Positions 26,229 to 38,336 of a DNA stretch of 64,000 nucleotides are shown one piece after another; position 1 is the stretch's first letter, and each line of letters begins with the position of its first letter. Under the pieces are notes generated by a model. That model had not been told where the DNA came from. It was given only the letters and a program-made list of their open reading frames with translations, and did no database searches. Origin of the DNA: Heterostelium album PN500. Taxonomy: Eukaryota > Evosea > Eumycetozoa > Acytosteliales > Acytosteliaceae. The stretch is taken from contig NW_008805090.1 in NCBI RefSeq assembly GCF_000004825.1, forward strand, positions 682,001-746,000. Reading direction: 5' to 3'. Made by a program: the position numbers and the translations under genes.

Positions 26229-26521
26229 TTATGGTCCAAGATATGTACCTATGTTCATTCCTGGTGGTCTTGGTGGAGGTTGTGGAACATTTGGGGGAGG
26301 TGTTCTCGGAGGAAGTCCGGGCTTTACCACTGCTAATCCTGTATAGGACTGTCCAACATCAATGTTACTTGATTGACCAAATGTTATACCACTTGAAGAC
26401 TGCAGTGAAGTTCCAGATAATTTAGTTAAAACATCTATTTAGTAATGATTAAAAATAAATTAATTTAATTTAAATAAAGTAATATTTAAGATTTAAATTG
26501 TGATTATTTACCAATTAACAT
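26229..26521 (-). CDS. Proline-rich microprotein, hypothetical
   Basis: Proposed exons (minus) 26521-26512 (10 bases) and 26434-26229; 71 residues. The second exon has clear coding character and is flanked by a consensus acceptor (ACTAAATAG). It reads VLTKLSGTSLQSSSGITFGQ and then a Pro-rich C-terminus (PGLPPRTPPP ... RPPGMNIGTYLGP). The 10-base first exon is the simplest way to supply an ATG with a GTAAAT donor; further upstream exons are possible. PPxP runs suggest SH3, WW or profilin-type binding, which is inference. Not assigned to a family. Confidence 0.45.
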
Positions 26522-27374
26522 ATTTACTATATTTGTATTATTTTTTTATTATTAAAATATTTAAAGAAAAGGAATAATTATTTATTGTATTTAAGGATTA
26601 GTAATTGTACAAATGTATTGGTATATGTTGGAATGAAAGAAATGAAGAATTTTTTGTTAGTATTTTTCAGTTCAAGAAATTGTAGGAACGTTGGTTTGAA
26701 TTGTGGTATGACAAGAGTATTGTGTAAAATATTGGATGAAATCTAAAAGATTGGTGATTAAGAGGTATGAATAATCTGTGTGATTCTTTCGATTTCCAAT
26801 CATCGGAGACATCCATTGACCTTTTTTAGTAAATCACTGGTTTACTCCATTTTTTGATCCATTATTTTAAAAAAAAAACAAACAGTTTAATGTATACTTT
26901 TTTGATTGTTGAAAGTGTTACCCTTAGAGTTCCAATTGGTTTGGGAACCACAAAAACAATCAAAACAACACAAAAACCCAATATTTTTTAAAAGTTGCAG
27001 GAGTGTTTTATGGAAACAACAGGCAACACTTTGTAAAGCCCAAAAAAACGAGAGTGGAGATTTACAATTTTTACATTTTTTACATTTTTATTTTAATACC
27101 ATGTTTATTCAAATAATAAATAATTATCATCATTATAGTGATGTTTGTGGGAATCTTGTAAACAACATTGTGCACAGCTGTGAATGTTAAAGTCTTCCAA
27201 AGAAACAACCACCAAACAAAACGACACACACAATCGTAATGTAAACGCCTTGCAGTTGAAAAAAATAAATGCTTATTCAGAGCTAAATTGAATTGCAGTT
27301 ACATTGAACATACAAATATTTGTTTCTCTCTTTCTCTCTCTCTTTTTGGCTTCTATTTTTTTGTTCAAGTATGG
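26522..27374. other. Intergenic, no clear gene
   Basis: Between the Pro-rich microprotein and the CENP-X stop. It contains a 49-codon minus-strand frame (26667-26816) with fair codon use but no usable donor, and a plus-strand frame (26906-27190) without coding bias. Neither is called. A TC-rich tract lies near 27325-27345. Confidence 0.45.
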
Positions 27375-27776
27375 TTAAATAAAATCTAACAATAGCTGAG
27401 GAAGTATCTTTTCTAAATGAGTTAATGTGATATCTGACTCGTCGAGTGCTGCCTGTTTTGCCATTCTATGAACACATTCAACAACCAATAACTCTAAGAA
27501 GTATCCTGTTAGTTTATTCGCCTCATCGCTGACTACAAAATATGTTGTTAGTTATTTTTAGATCTAAATAAAATAATTATACAATAATTCTATTCTCTAT
27601 TTACTTTTAACCTTATCTTTAATTGCTGACTTTATTATAGTTTCAATTGATCTCTAATATATAATTTGAAGTAGATAGAAAATGAAAAAAGAATATTAAT
27701 TAATTTCATTCAAAATTAGACAAATTTTAACTATTGAACATACAGAATTGAAAATGTGGTCATTTGATTCATCCAT
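27375..27776 (-). CDS. cenpx: CENP-X / MHF2 histone-fold protein
   Basis: Exons (minus) 27776-27744, 27653-27605, 27532-27375; 79 residues (human 81). A small histone-fold protein that pairs with CENP-S at the inner kinetochore and in the FANCM-MHF DNA-repair complex. Diagnostic features: ISDEANKLTGYFLELLVVECVHRMAKQA, matching the human GDALQLMVELLKVFVVEAAVR region, and the C-terminus LEKILPQLLLDFI against human LEKVLPQLLLDF. The three tiny exons join in frame (phases 0 and 1), and their introns have GTATGT and GTAAAT donors. Confidence 0.93.
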
Positions 27777-28068
27777 TTTATTACTACTATTAAAAAGAAT
27801 ATTAAATAGATGATTATCTATATATATATGTGTGTATAATATACTTATAAATCTGCTGAAATGAGTGAAAAAAAATGAAATGAAAAACAAAGATCAACTT
27901 CATACTTTTGAAATTTTAATTTTGTAATTTTTAATTTATCATTGTAGTATAGTGTAATCATTGTATAGTATAATATTAGTAGAGTGTAGCATAGCAGTAA
28001 TATATATATAATAGTAGTAAAGTTTGTTTGTTTAAGTGAGAATTAGATTGAATCAATCAAGTTAAACA

Positions 28069-30674
28069 ATGTCAAATTCAACTATATCTGCAATGATGAT
28101 GATGGTAGGTGATATGTCATCACTCAACTCACTACCATCGTTCAACAATCATCATATCGATGATCTTGGTCTTGACGACGATACCTTTCACTCATCGGTC
28201 TTTGAAATATACATACCGGAGCAATACGATAGTCAACTATGGAACAACTATGAATATCTAAATAAGAATGCAAATAAATTTATAGATTGTACATCAAGAA
28301 ACTATTTAATACAAGGTAAATTATCTTCTTATATTTCAATCAAACAAAATATATATATAATGTTAAATATTTATTAATATATATATAATAATTATATTAA
28401 TAATTAGGTGAATTACTTAGATTCTTTATTATTGCAAGACCACCTGCAGTTGTAAAAGCAAGAGCATTGAGTCAGAGTCAAGCAGAGAGACCGATGAATC
28501 TATCACAAAATCTGAAACCCATTGCAGAAGTACCGAATATAATAACTACGGATACCGATACACCGGTGGTATCACCTACACTAAAGTCACCTAATGGTCA
28601 AGAACCACTCTCTATTCTACCACCACTACCATCATCGTCACAGAATCTATCGTTTGAAATTCATATGAAATACTCACCACCAGATGCCAAATATAGTACT
28701 ACCTTAGATCAAAATGTAAATATAACAAAACATAGTTCACTATAGTATAGTATTATACAAACAAACCAAACAACTAATGTTTTACTTATCATCTTAAAGT
28801 CAGTGAATATTACAGAATATAATCCAAAACATTCATATGTTGATACGGAATTAAAGAATGATTATATATCATCTTCTAAATCATCTACTTCCTATTTAAG
28901 AGCGAATAACAATAATAATAATAATAATATTAATCAACAACAGCAACAACAATTAAATGATAAGAGATTCATAGGTGGAATCATCGATGTCTCTACACCG
29001 TTCGATACCTACATTCCAAACAGAGATACAGTCAACCAGAAACCAAATTACTTTAGATTATCAAATGGTGATATTGTATTCCCAATTGAAATACCAATAT
29101 GTATGTTAATAACCAATACTTATGAAGTTTAATAACTAACTAACTGATTGGTGTTAACTATAATATGTATAGATATAAGAGAAATATATGAAGATAAAAT
29201 GATTACTTTATTATTTAAAGTTAATAGATCAAAGAATTATAAACAGTTACTTTCTACTGGAAACAAGTTGGATCGATTGTTGATGAATGAAACACTGGCT
29301 GTCACTCCGAGTAGCAAGGTACGTCCACTACGTAATTTCTTTAAGCAATTCACATTGGTGCAACCACTCAAGTTGAGTATACTGCCAAATATCGTTCCAC
29401 TTGACAACAGTCATCTCGTGAGTGTAGTCGTTGAGAATACACATCCTTCACTCACCGTTAAACTCTCCGATGTAAATATCTACTTGTTCCACGTGTTGTC
29501 GATGGAGTCATTCCTGAACGTCGACAACCCCAACCAGAACAACCCACCGGTACCAGTTCACCGACAGATAGGTCAACTTGTTAAAGCTGCCAATCATTAT
29601 ATAGGTAGACCAATTGATTTTACAGGTGACAACGATGACGATGAACATAGTAGTAGTAATACGGTTGAATTATCAGCTGGTTCACAACACACTTTTGTAC
29701 TAAAAGTATCGCCACTCTCGCTACAACAACAATTGATTCCTCTCGATGGATTCTACACAAAGATAAAGCTGGCGTGGAGTATTACAACTACTTCCGGTCA
29801 TATATTGTCGTTGTACGACTTGAAGGTGCCGCCACCTTCAACCTCTGAGATCATGGTCGACCTCGAGAGTCCGTCGCCAGTGCGCATCTCACAGCGATTC
29901 CAAGTCGCCATAAAGATCACCAACCTCGGTGCCAAGTCGAAACAACTAACCATCACCATTCCAGCTCCACAGAGAATAACAAGAGCTACACCACCGCCAC
30001 AATTCGCACCACCACCTCCACCCAAACTCTCTGGAATATCAGTACAACAACAGCAACAAACAACTCAACCACAACAACAACAACAATCACCACCAACAAC
30101 TCAACAACAACAAAATGGAAAGAAAACAACAACAACAACATCATCAACAACATCAGCAATTTCATCAAGTCAATCACTTTCAAAACAATCTTCTATAAAC
30201 GATCTTAAACAATCATCTATTTCCAGTTCAACAACAAAGATAACACCATCGATTGGAATGTCGAAATACATACCGATTGGCTCCCATATACAATTCAATG
30301 AGATGACAACTAAATCATTGGCATCATTCGATGATACTCAAAGAAATTCCGCCAATCTAATATGTTTAGAGAAATCAATTTATGTTGGGTAAGTATTGGT
30401 GTGTTTGTGGATCAATATTCCATTTCTTTTTCTAATAATATTTATCTTATTAAAAATTAGTGATATAGATTCAAAGAATTCAGTTTGTATATTTGTAGAT
30501 TTCATTGCATTTAGAACAGGAATGTTTGAGATTCCAAATATAACAATATACGATAGGATCGAACAGAAGCAGTTTACACTGAAAGAACCTCTTTTGATTT
30601 CTTGTATCGATGAATCTACAATGCCAATTTCAACAACAATACCCGTCACAAATAATAATAACAACAATAAATAG
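28069..30674 (+). CDS. TRAPPC14: TRAPPC14-like (C7orf43/MAP11) protein
   Basis: Exons 28069-28315, 28408-28715, 28800-29100, 29173-30388, 30461-30674; 761 residues. Resembles human TRAPPC14, a TRAPPII-specific subunit of a Rab-activating tether. Shared order of blocks: LIQGELLRFFIIAR (human YLGETVRFLLVLR), NGDIVFPIEIPI (DEVIFPLTVSL), a YKQLL segment (YLRLL), a beta-rich block LKLSILPNIVPLDN with VVVENTHPSLTVKLSDVNIYL, IKLAWSITTTSGHILSLYDLKVPPP (VVQWSTP ... YTHYRLPSV), and FIAFRTGMFEIPNITI near the end (FQALRTGLFELSQHM). Gln/Ser-rich inserts enlarge it. The match is my own recognition of colinear motifs, not a search. Confidence 0.75.
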
Positions 30675-31362
30675 CAAATAAAGTTAATTTAAAATTCAAG
30701 TAAAGATTGAAAAAAAAAAGATTTTATTTATTATTATCTAAATTTTTCCCCGATAAAATGTTGACATTATCCGATATGAATTGGAAACAGTGATTGATTT
30801 AATGATGGTATATGAGTCTTATTGTGGGCCTGATCAAAAAAAAAGAAGACTCTTACTAGTAGATAGAGGGGGTCAAGTTAATGAAAATTGGAAAATATTT
30901 AAAACATCCGACATAGATCCAAGATTAATACCTTCAAAGCACTGATGAGAGACTTGATGGAATTAATTCAACATTATCTATAACTTGTTTCGACAAGCAC
31001 GTCCAGGGAAGAAGAGAGTGTGAAATTTTTTTTTATAATTTTTACATTAAAAAATCATATATGTTCTTCACGAGAATTTGATTTACCAACAAAATATTAA
31101 CCTTATTATTTCAATTTTATTAAATCAATCAGTTTCTGATTATATCATTTAAAAAAAAAAAAAAGTTCAACATGAAAAAAATCATTGTTTTGCAAAAAAT
31201 GTTCTTAAAGAAAAAAAAAATCACAAAAAAAAAAAAAATGTTTATGATTTTTTTTTCCCTCCTTTAATTTATTCTTTTAAATAATAATTGTTCATTTTTT
31301 TATTTATATTCAAACAATTATTTGTACAAATATTTCTTTATTAATTATATATATATATATAT
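30675..31362. other. Intergenic, no gene seen
   Basis: AT-rich spacer with several long A runs (31149-31163, 31222-31238) and an (AT)n tract at 31345-31364 that ends at the next ATG. No coding frame on either strand. Confidence 0.6.
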
Positions 31363-31457
31363 ATGTCGGGATTTAAATCATTATTAAAAAACAGTTTAAC
31401 AACAAATGACAACTCAAATACACAAGTTGATAATAAATATAAAGTGAGCAACTCTGG

Positions 31458-31493
<36 letters not shown>

Positions 31494-33991
31494 CGACGAT
31501 ACCAGTACCTTTAGTTTAAGTGGGTTCGACGATGAAGAACAAAAACACAGTGCTGTCACTTTAAAAAGAAAAAATGGTATGATTTTATTTAATATAATAG
31601 ATAAGAACCAGGTGTGGTGACACATTCAATCAGAAAAATAAAACTAATAACAAAAAAAAAAAAAAAACTTAATATTTAGAGTTTGATTCTTCATCTTCAC
31701 CTTATGGTACTGGTATATTAAAGAAACAGAATAATAATGGTGATAATAATACAAAAACAACAACAATGAATGATTCTTCTTTTAATTTGGATTTCGATGA
31801 TGATTTCAATGGTGGCGGTAGCGGTGGTGGTCCTGTAGATGTTGATTTGGATGCACAACGACAAGAGCTATTGGATCAAGAATATGGATTTAATAACAAA
31901 AAAACGACAACTACCACAACAACAACTACTGGTGGTGGTGGTATACCTGAATTCATTTGGCAGTGGAAAACTGATAATGGATCATACGTTGACTACGACT
32001 TGGAAATGTGTAAAAAGATTGAAGATCATAGAAAGAAGACGAGTACCGACTTCAAAGTTGACAAAGAACGTTACATTGACTTTGGTAGAATGATACAGAG
32101 ACGTTACGATGCTCCACAGAAATGTCGTGAAATCAAGAAAGTTCCATACTCACAATCAAACTACGCTGCCAAACAAAACAAGAAACCAACAACACCAACC
32201 ACAACAACATCCAATACATCGTCGTCAAAACCAACAACTAGTTCAAACTCAACATCATCAACTTTTGGTTTTAAATCTACAAATTCATCAAGCTCCAACA
32301 ACAATAATAGTAACAATACAACATCAAATACTACTTCTTCACCAAAGATGACATCATCATCATCGTCATCAACTCCACCATCGACTGCCAATACTTTGTC
32401 CACTGGAAATACAAGTAGACCAACTACACCTAGCACCTCTGCTGTTTGGAGTTGGAAGAGTGACAGTGGATGGGCTATCTACGATGAAGCAACCATGAAG
32501 CAGATCGAGGACAGCTACGTTCAGGGTAAGAAGAGATTTCAAGTCGACGATGACAGATACATCGATTTCGAGTACAATGCACAGAGAAGATACGATGATC
32601 CAAGTAAGATGAGACCTGTCAGAAGAGAAGATAAACTAGCAAATAATAATAGTAGCAGTAGTGGCAGCAGTGGAACAAGTACACCACCACCATCCGTTAA
32701 ACCAATTAAAATAGCGACAACTCCAACAACTCCAACAAAAGCAACAGGAACTTCATCATCCTCATCCAACTCCAATTCCAACGCAAGTTCAAATTATAAT
32801 ACCAGTTCAAATTTCAACAGTTCAAATTCCAATTCCGGCAACTCTGGAAATTCATTGTATTTCAAAAAAACAAATAATTCAACATCATCTTCTTCCTCTT
32901 CTTCCTCATCATCTTCAAAGACAAGAGATGTAGATTCAGTTCAAGCAAAAGGAATGGGAAAGTGGAAATGGTCAGCTGACGATGGTCAATGGCATGATTA
33001 TACTGCCGATATCAATGAGTTGATTGAATCTGCCTATGTTAATGCACCACCTGTCAACGAGCAAATCGTTACTATTCGTGGTGAGAAGAAGATCATTGAT
33101 TTCATTGCATTCGTTCAGAGAAGATTCGACGATCGTGACAAACGTAGACCCATCAAGAGAGTTGTCGATGCCAGTGCAGGACCAGCACCCTCCAAACCAA
33201 AGACTACATCAGCACCACAAACCAACTTTCCAAAGTACAACAACAATGAGGAAAGCGATTTCTTTGATCTCACAGATTCCAACTACGACGACAATGAGAA
33301 TGTGGACATTGACGACCCAGACTTTTTGAAAAAGAAAAGAAAGCTATATGCGTGTGGCGATCAATATGTTGTGCTCAATGATATTCAAACTTGGTATCAG
33401 TTTATCGAAGAGAAGCGTGCCAAGTTTAAAAAGTTTTCTACCACTGCATTCCCCGCCAATGCCAAAATGAACAAGAAAATCTCATTGTATGGCGGTGATA
33501 TCACTGCGCTGGAGATCGATGCCATTGTTAATGCCGCGCGATCCAGTTTGTTGGGTGGTGGTGGAATCGATGGTGCCATTCACAAAGCCGCTGGCTATGG
33601 ATTACTGAACGAGTGTAAGACACTGGGCGGTTGCCGTGTCGGTCAGTCCAAGATTACCAAGGGCTACAAGTTGCCGGCAAAGTATGTCATCCACACGGTT
33701 GGACCGATGGACGAGAATGCCGATGCACTCCTATCGTGCTACACCACCACACTCGATCTGATAACTCAACACAAGATCCGCTCAGTTGCGATGTGTTGTG
33801 TTGCCACCGGTGTCTACGGATTCCCAAATGACAAAGCCGCTCAGATTGCCATCCGTAGCGTTAGAGAATGGCTAGAAATTCATGGTGACTCTATCGATAG
33901 AATTATATTTTGTGTATTTACAAAGGAGGATTATACAATCTATGGTAAACTACTTCAATCCTTTTTCCCTGTTCATCCAGAAAATGAATAA
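31363..33991 (+). CDS. Triple WWE - MacroD-type macrodomain protein
   Basis: Exons 31363-31576 and 31680-33991; 841 residues. Three WWE domains (about 160-230, 326-386, 497-564) separated by Ser/Thr/Asn-rich spacers; each starts with a WxWK or WKW motif and ends in a DF-x-QRR(Y/F)D segment. WWE domains bind poly- or iso-ADP-ribose. The C-terminal macrodomain (about 669-832) is of the MacroD hydrolase type: IVNAARSSLLGGGGIDGAIH, KITKGYKLPAKYVIHTVGP and ATGVYGFPNDKAA align with MACROD1/2, including the catalytic Asp after the Gly run. The expected role is to find ADP-ribosylated targets and remove mono-ADP-ribose, perhaps in DNA repair. The order reader-reader-reader-eraser in one chain is unusual. 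Confidence 0.92.
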
Positions 33992-34155
33992 ATAAATAAA
34001 CAAATTATAGTAAATCAATCAAACAAATAAAAAAAACATAATTTTATATAAAACACATATAAATATAACAAATAACAACTTGATGATATATAATAAATAG
34101 ATGGATGGAAAAGAGATTTTTAAAATGTACAAGAATATTTATATATTATATCTTT

Positions 34156-35094
34156 TTATAAATCTATCTTGATTAATGCTTCAAGACATGCACGTCCACC
34201 TTCAACTTCCAATTTCACTTTGGTATCGTTGTCAAGGAATGTATTATCGATACGATTGGCAAGGATGATGGTTGCAGCTGCAGCTTTGATGGGTACAGCG
34301 ATGGAACGTGCGGCCATATGATAGAGTTGGAATGATTCCATCTCCAAGGTCGATGCCTCTGGGTAACGCTTTAGGATTTGGTCGATCAAATCTTGGTTGT
34401 GATCGTCAAAGTTTGAATCTTGACGACCTTGACTACTGTAGAACGAGTCGGCGGTGGCATTGGTACCGACAATGACCTTTCTGTCTGGAATCTCTGTTTT
34501 GAAGGCATCGGTGAGTTTGCTGATCAACTCACTGTCACCCTCCCAGGGCAGTGAAATGTCGTATGGTTTGACATCGCCGGCGGCGGCAGCGGCTGGGTGC
34601 CAGTGATCTGGATTACGACGAATCAGTACACAATCCTTGGCAATTGCCAGGGAACCCACTGGAACGTCACGCAACGATCCACATGTTCCGTATCTAACGA
34701 TTGCCATTGGACCGACACCAACGAATCTACCTTCACGCACCAAAAAGTCCATCATTGGAGTACCCATACCAATGGAGACAATCGATACTCTTACACCCTT
34801 GTATGTACCTGTATGAATGTGGAATCCACGATGTTGAGTGGTTGTCACCTTTGTATTTGCATCCAACAGTTTATCTCTTAACTTTTCAGCACGACCATAG
34901 TCACCAACTGTCAATACTCTTGGTGCCACTGTTTTGGATTAATAAATAAAAGCAACCATTAATAAATTGAACAAAAATACAATCATCATTGAATACATAC
35001 ATCCATCACGAGCAACACCCAAATGATATACAACACCATCATCGTCAACTGGGAAATTTGCATTTGTAGCATTACCAACTTTTGTATTAGTCAT
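34156..35094 (-). CDS. Uridine/purine nucleoside phosphorylase family enzyme
   Basis: Exons (minus) 35094-35001 and 34928-34156; 288 residues. Hexameric NP-I family phosphorylase, closest in motif pattern to uridine phosphorylases; cleaves nucleoside with phosphate to base and (deoxy)ribose-1-phosphate. Seen: VGDYGRAEKLRDKLL near the N-terminus (phosphate loop), SIGMGTPMMDFLVRE, IVRYGTCGSL, the FYSSQGRQD segment typical of uridine phosphorylases, and STLEMESFQLYHMA, whose MES binds ribose. The N-terminal 31 codons are in a separate exon, and the junction codon is split T/TG. Exact base preference cannot be fixed by eye. Confidence 0.88.
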
Positions 35095-35885
35095 CTTATC
35101 TAATTATCTATATTTTAATTGTTATTACACAAAAAATAAACTAATTTTAAATTTATATACAAATAAATAAAAATTGTGAAATGAATATATAAAACAAAAC
35201 AATATAATATAATAAATATATATTTATACAAGTAATACTAAATTTAATAAATAAATAAAAATAATTATTTGTTACAAAAAATAAAAATATCTGTCTTAAA
35301 TGAAAAATGACTTTTGAAAATTCAAATTTAAAGAGGTGATTGTGTAATTTCAAACTTAATTAAAAATATATTTAATAATATTATTAAAAAAAATGTTTAT
35401 AAAAAAAAAAATAAGATTGATCATTTTTTTGCTGTGGAGCGGAGTTCAACCTGGTCATTATGATCATTGTGTGCTTTCAACAAAAAAATGATCTTTTTTT
35501 TTTATTTTTTCGAAAATATTATGATCTTTAAGATTAGGAAAAAAAAAGTTGATTTTTAAAGATCAATTATCATTAATTTTCATTAATTAAACATAAAGAA
35601 TATTATTATTCTTTTAATATTATTCAATATATATAAAAGTAGGTAATCAATTATTATTAAAAATTCTAGAATTGGTTGATCTTTATTTTGTTGAAATTTC
35701 AAAACTACAAATACGAAAATCGCAACAAATTTATTTTAGATATTTTTATTTTAAATAAAAATCAAGAAATTCACTAATCAATCTTCTATTTTATTGTATT
35801 CCATAGAAAAATCAATCGAAAAAGACAGTGTATTTAATAACTTTCGTCAATTCGATAAAAGATTTCTAGACTTGTCGATCACAAT
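35095..35885. other. Intergenic, divergent promoters
   Basis: About 790 bp between the phosphorylase start (-) and a small coiled-coil ORF (+). Very AT-rich. It includes a less AT-rich patch at 35434-35480 and a few GATC-containing motifs. No gene or fold called. Confidence 0.5.
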
Positions 35886-36083
35886 ATGAAGAATGGTGAA
35901 ACAGATTTACTTACAGTATTAATAACTAATAGAAGGTTGAAAGAAGAGAATGATGATTTAAAATTAAAAATTAAACAATTAGAAAGTGAATTACAAATAT
36001 TTAAAAATAATAATAATAGTAATAGTAGTAATGGTGTTCGTGTTTCTGTAAATGATGAAAATAATAGTAGTAGGAGTAGTTAG
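35886..36083 (+). CDS. Small coiled-coil protein, hypothetical
   Basis: 65 codons. Residues about 1-40 form a heptad-like amphipathic helix (TNRRLKEENDDLKLKIKQLE), probably a short leucine-zipper coiled coil, and the rest is Asn/Ser-rich. No family recognised. The ATG is preceded by an A-rich context as expected, and it is followed by a separate open stretch at 36093-36308 that may be untranslated. It could instead be one exon of a larger gene; no neighbouring exon was found. Confidence 0.45.
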   Translation: MKNGETDLLTVLITNRRLKEENDDLKLKIKQLESELQIFKNNNNSNSSNGVRVSVNDENNSSRSS

Positions 36084-36680
36084 TTAGTTTAGATGTATTA
36101 CAATTCTAGATCTAAGATCACTCTTAAAGTAAATAATGACAACAACTATAGTAGTAAAACATTAATTAATTTAAAAATCAAATCATTGATTTCTTCGGAG
36201 ATAATTTCGATTTCAGTTATCAATAAGAAAAACAACACCTCTTTTTTCAATATATTTAATTGCGGTGGTGGTGAGTTTTTTGATGCAAAAAAAACAAAAA
36301 CACATTAAGGAAATTTACACGCAAAAAAAACAAGACGAAATTTTTTTAAATTTCCCAAATATGATTGTAGAACCACCTGCCGATATCCCAGTGGTTCTGC
36401 AACAACACAGCTCATTTTTAAATCATTAATAATAAAAAAAAAAGTAGATTAATAAATAACTTGAAGTTTTGTTGTCTTTTTCTGTTTTTTTTTTTTTTGC
36501 TAAAATAATAATATAAAAAGTATATATATATTTATTTATTTTAAATTAATTGAATTTATATCCAAAATTACAATATTAACCACACTTTTTACTTTAACAT
36601 TTTTATATTTATTCAATTGTCTTAACATAACATAAAATAATATCTAGCATTTATTATTACATATAAAAGTAAATAGTTGA
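36084..36680. other. Intergenic upstream of histidine ammonia-lyase
   Basis: AT-rich, with a strong hairpin at 36365-36402 (listed separately) and long T/A runs afterward. An open frame at 36093-36308 lacks coding bias. Confidence 0.5.
36365..36402. other. Strong hairpin, 12-bp stem and 14-nt loop
   Basis: The arm TTGTAGAACCAC (36365-36376) pairs with GTGGTTCTGCAA (36391-36402), with a single G-T wobble, around the loop CTGCCGATATCCCA. It stands out in AT-rich spacer 280 bp before the histidine ammonia-lyase start. It could be a small structured RNA, a 3'UTR element or a protein-binding palindrome; the function is unknown. Confidence 0.6.
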
Positions 36681-38336
36681 ATGATGAGTGATAATAAAGT
36701 AGTTAATTTAGATGGTAACACATTGCAGATTGACGATTTGGTGAATATTGGTTACAATGGATATAAAGTTGCATTGACACCGGAAGTAGAGGAGATCATT
36801 CAGAAAGGAAGAAGAGTCATTGACGAAATCGTCGCATCCAATAAAGTAGTATACGGTATCAACACTGGTTTTGGTTTATTCTCAAATGTCACCATTCCCA
36901 ATGAACAAATTAAGATGTATGTATATTTTTAGTTACAACCATGTTTGATATCATATTAATCAACAACAAAATCATCAAACCTCTACATTTGAAAAAAAAA
37001 CAACAGTTTACAAGAAAACTTAATTAGATCTCATAGTACAGGTGTTGGTACACCACTTACACCAGCACGTACAAGAATGTTGTTTGCTTTGAGAATCAAT
37101 GTGTTGGCAAAGGGATTCAGTGGAATCTCGTTGGAGACTGTTAGACGTGCCGTTGCCATTTTGAATGCCGATTGCTTGCCAATCGTACCCGAGAAGGGAA
37201 CAGTAGGAGCATCCGGTGATTTGGCACCACTTTCACATTTGGCGTTGGGTATGATGGGTGAGGGTAAGATGTACGATGGCGCCACCGGTAAAGTTGGTCC
37301 AGCCGGCGAAATCTTGGCTGCTTACAACTTGACACCGATCGATTTGGCTGCCAAAGAGGGTTTGGCACTGATCAACGGAACACAGCTCATTTCATCGTTG
37401 GGTGCAGAAGCAGTGCATCGTTCGCGTATCATTGCCGACACTGCTAATATCGTTGCAGCCATCACACTCGAAGCACTCTGTGGAACGGTTGCCGCGTTCC
37501 ATCCAGCCATTCACAACGCACGTCCTCACAGCGGTCAGAAAAAGGTAGCCGCATTCATGCGTTCTGTCTTGCACGACAAGAACGACGCCAACGGATTCAA
37601 GTCAGAGATCTCAGAGTCACACGCCAATTGTGGATGCGTACAAGACAGTTACACTCTTCGTTGTATTCCACAGGTTCACGGTATCGTACACGACACCATT
37701 GATTTCGTCGAGGGTATTCTCTCGACCGAGTTAAACAGCGCCACCGACAACCCAATGGTATTCCCAGATCTAAATACTACGATGTCCGGTGGTAATTTCC
37801 ACGGTGAGTATCCGGCCAAGGCATTGGATTACCTGGCAATTGGAATTCACGAAATAAGCAACATTTCCGAGCGTCGTTTGGAGCGTTTGGTCAATCATCA
37901 ACTCAGTGGATTGCCAGCTTTCTTGGTGAAAGAGGGTGGACTCAACTCTGGATTCATGATTTCCCACTGCACCGCAGCCGCTCTCGTCTCTGAGAACAAG
38001 ACTCTCTGTCACCCATCTTCAGTCGATTCACTAAGTACTAGTGCAGCCAAAGAGGATCACGTATCGATGGGTGGATGGTCAGCAAGAAAGGCATTGATGG
38101 TAGTCGATAACGTCGAACATGTATTGGCCATTGAGTTACTGGCCTGCATTCAGGCACTCGATTTCCATCGTCCAAACAAGACTACACCACCACTCGAAGC
38201 AGTCTATCAGTTGGTCCGTTCTAAAGTTCCATACATGGAGAAAGACAGATTCATTCAACCAGACATTGAAGCTTGTCTCGAATTGATCAAGACCGGTCAA
38301 GTTTTAAACGTTGTCAAATCATTCTTAAAAAATTAA
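36681..38336 (+). CDS. hal: Histidine ammonia-lyase (histidase)
   Basis: Exons 36681-36916 and 37007-38336; 521 residues, normal for the family. Deaminates histidine to urocanate, the first step of histidine catabolism. The MIO electrophile is built from Ala147-Ser148-Gly149 in [14 protein letters not shown]. Other family blocks: [22 protein letters not shown] across the splice junction, [16 protein letters not shown] and the QDSYTLRC segment. A second Met at codon 2 could also be the start. No damage seen. Confidence 0.97.

Noticed and set aside
26667-26816. 49-codon minus-strand frame (MDVSDDWKSKESHRLF...) with fair codon use
   Set aside because: No usable splice donor, no family match and no downstream exon in frame; left uncalled.
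36093-36308. 71-codon plus-strand frame after the small coiled-coil ORF
   Set aside because: No coding bias and no family; probably untranslated sequence.
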